Shown: piece by piece, positions 13,587 through 14,449 of the stretch
Layout of the letters: each line of letters opens with the position of its first letter
How positions within the stretch are numbered: the stretch's first letter is position 1
Assembly: GCA_015661985.1 (NCBI GenBank)
Contig: DQVB01000005.1
Span: forward strand, 1 to 14,449
Source of the DNA: Planctomycetota bacterium
GTDB taxonomy: Bacteria > Planctomycetota > Planctomycetia > Pirellulales > Thermoguttaceae
DNA length: 14,449 nt
Reading direction: 5' to 3'
Notes under the pieces: model-generated
Database searches by the model: none
Told to the model about the DNA's origin: nothing
Seen by the model: the letters and a program-made list of their open reading frames with translations, nothing else
Position numbers and translations under genes: made by a program

Positions 13587-14449
13587 TCAGGCCGCGGCCT
13601 CTTGTTTGTTCAGCTGGATGGCCTTTTCGATCAGCTCCAGCGTTTCGTCGATCTGCTGGGGGCTGGTGAATCCGATCGTAAAGGCATGGACGGTGCCCAG
13701 GCCGAGCACGAATCGCAGGGACTGGAGGCGTTTTTCCGGGCTGTCGAACCCCGTTTCGCCGTAGATCTTCATGCCGATCACACCGCGACCTTGCTCGTGC
13801 ATCTTCTTGATCTGGCCGGCCACCTCTTCCGGCGCCCCGTCCATCTTCTCCCCGAAGGGGTTGATCCGCACCAAATGGACCTGGTTCCACTCGCACTCGA
13901 CCGCATCGACCAGCGGATCCATGCCGTGGCAGGATACGCCGATGGCGCGCAGGCGACCCTTTTCCCTGGCCTCCAGGAGTACGTCCATGACGGCGCGCAT
14001 CTGGTCAGGCCATCCTTTGTCGAACATGGCGTGGATCAACAGTGAGTCGATGTAGCTGGTGCGCAGCTCTCGGCGGAACCGTTCAATGTCGGCCTTGGCC
14101 ACCTCCGGGTGCTTCGCGCGAGTCTTGGTCTGGATGAAGATCTCCTCGCGAGGCAGCTCCTTCAGGGCGAAGCGCACCAGCAGGTGCGTCATGTACATGT
14201 CCGCCGTGTCGATGTACCGGAGGCCACGGTCAAAGGCGTGGCGAACCAGCCGGGTGAAAGCGGCTTGGCCCAATTCCCGCTGTTCCCGCCCTCCCCGCGT
14301 CCCCGTGCCGATCCCCAGCACCGTGGTCTGGATGCCTGTCTTGCCCAAGGTCACTAGATCGGTGCCGGAGCTGACCTGCGGCGGCGCGGCCGCCTCAGCC
14401 GGCCCGGCCAAACTGAAGCGTCCGACCAGACCGGCCGCCCCAGCGGCGG
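13587..14449 (-). CDS. Aldo/keto reductase, probably Tat-exported; N-terminus cut by window edge
   Basis: An NAD(P)H-dependent carbonyl reductase-type TIM barrel, partial at its 5' end. Counting from the Leu codon at 14411, the catalytic tetrad is complete: Asp68 and Tyr73 in YIDTADMY, Lys96 in FIQTKTR, and His127 in SLLIHAMF. Cofactor-side segments include GRLRAIGVSCHG, VHLVRINPFGEKM, VIGMKIYGE and the C-terminal IGFTSPQQIDETLELI. Although TTG 14411 could be read as a start, the frame continues upstream as AAGAAGLVGRFSLAGPAEAA, an Ala/Gly-rich hydrophobic run that looks like the second half of a Tat signal peptide. The true start is therefore beyond 14449. The C-terminus is shorter than in classical 320-residue family members, which is usual for this bacterial group. 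The substrate is unknown. Confidence 0.93.
   Translation of the reverse strand, partial: AAGAAGLVGRFSLAGPAEAAAPPQVSSGTDLVTLGKTGIQTTVLGIGTGTRGGREQRELGQAAFTRLVRHAFDRGLRYIDTADMYMTHLLVRFALKELPREEIFIQTKTRAKHPEVAKADIERFRRELRTSYIDSLLIHAMFDKGWPDQMRAVMDVLLEAREKGRLRAIGVSCHGMDPLVDAVECEWNQVHLVRINPFGEKMDGAPEEVAGQIKKMHEQGRGVIGMKIYGETGFDSPEKRLQSLRFVLGLGTVHAFTIGFTSPQQIDETLELIEKAIQLNKQEAAA

Noticed and set aside
1..14449. CRISPR array, prophage, toxin-antitoxin, restriction or other defence system
   Set aside because: No regularly spaced repeats, cas-like, integrase, methylase/nuclease pair or small two-gene module could be recognised.

Overview
This high-GC window most likely comes from a member of the Planctomycetota, probably near the Pirellulales/Thermoguttaceae. 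That placement is inferred from gene content and style: a Tat-exported Gfo/Idh/MocA oxidoreductase, an apparently Tat-exported aldo/keto reductase, exported PQQ-type beta-propeller proteins, a methyltransferase-plus-propeller protein of a kind I associate with planctomycetes, a subfamily-2 PyrF, and widely spaced genes separated by palindromes. No 16S rRNA or other strict marker is present.

Every protein gene I can support lies on the minus strand; only a tRNA-Pro(GGG) is on the plus strand. Reading in the direction of minus-strand transcription (right to left): an aldo/keto reductase cut by the right edge; an exported beta-propeller protein; a non-coding stretch with a REP-like palindrome pair and the tRNA-Pro with its promoter and terminator; pyrF; a nucleoside-diphosphate kinase with a C-terminal extension; yjbQ; a Tat-type Gfo/Idh oxidoreductase; hemL; a TIM-barrel isomerase-like gene overlapping an alkaline-phosphatase-superfamily gene by 8 nt; 9 nt further on, the front end of a methyltransferase/beta-propeller gene whose middle is missing; its detached back half; aroH; and about 685 bases with no convincing gene but three palindromes.

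The core genes are housekeeping: chorismate mutase (aromatic amino acids), glutamate-1-semialdehyde aminomutase (C5 haem pathway), OMP decarboxylase (UMP synthesis), NDP kinase (NTP supply) and tRNA-Pro. The accessory genes are export-oriented or metabolite-handling proteins of uncertain substrate. The most interesting part is 1321-5197. It holds a translationally coupled TIM-barrel/phosphodiesterase pair, a phosphodiesterase whose second metal site looks dismantled, and a broken propeller gene whose junction is about 110 bases of unrelated, locally AT-richer sequence. I found no CRISPR array, defence system, prophage, integrase or intact transposon, and no clear candidate for a wholly new system.
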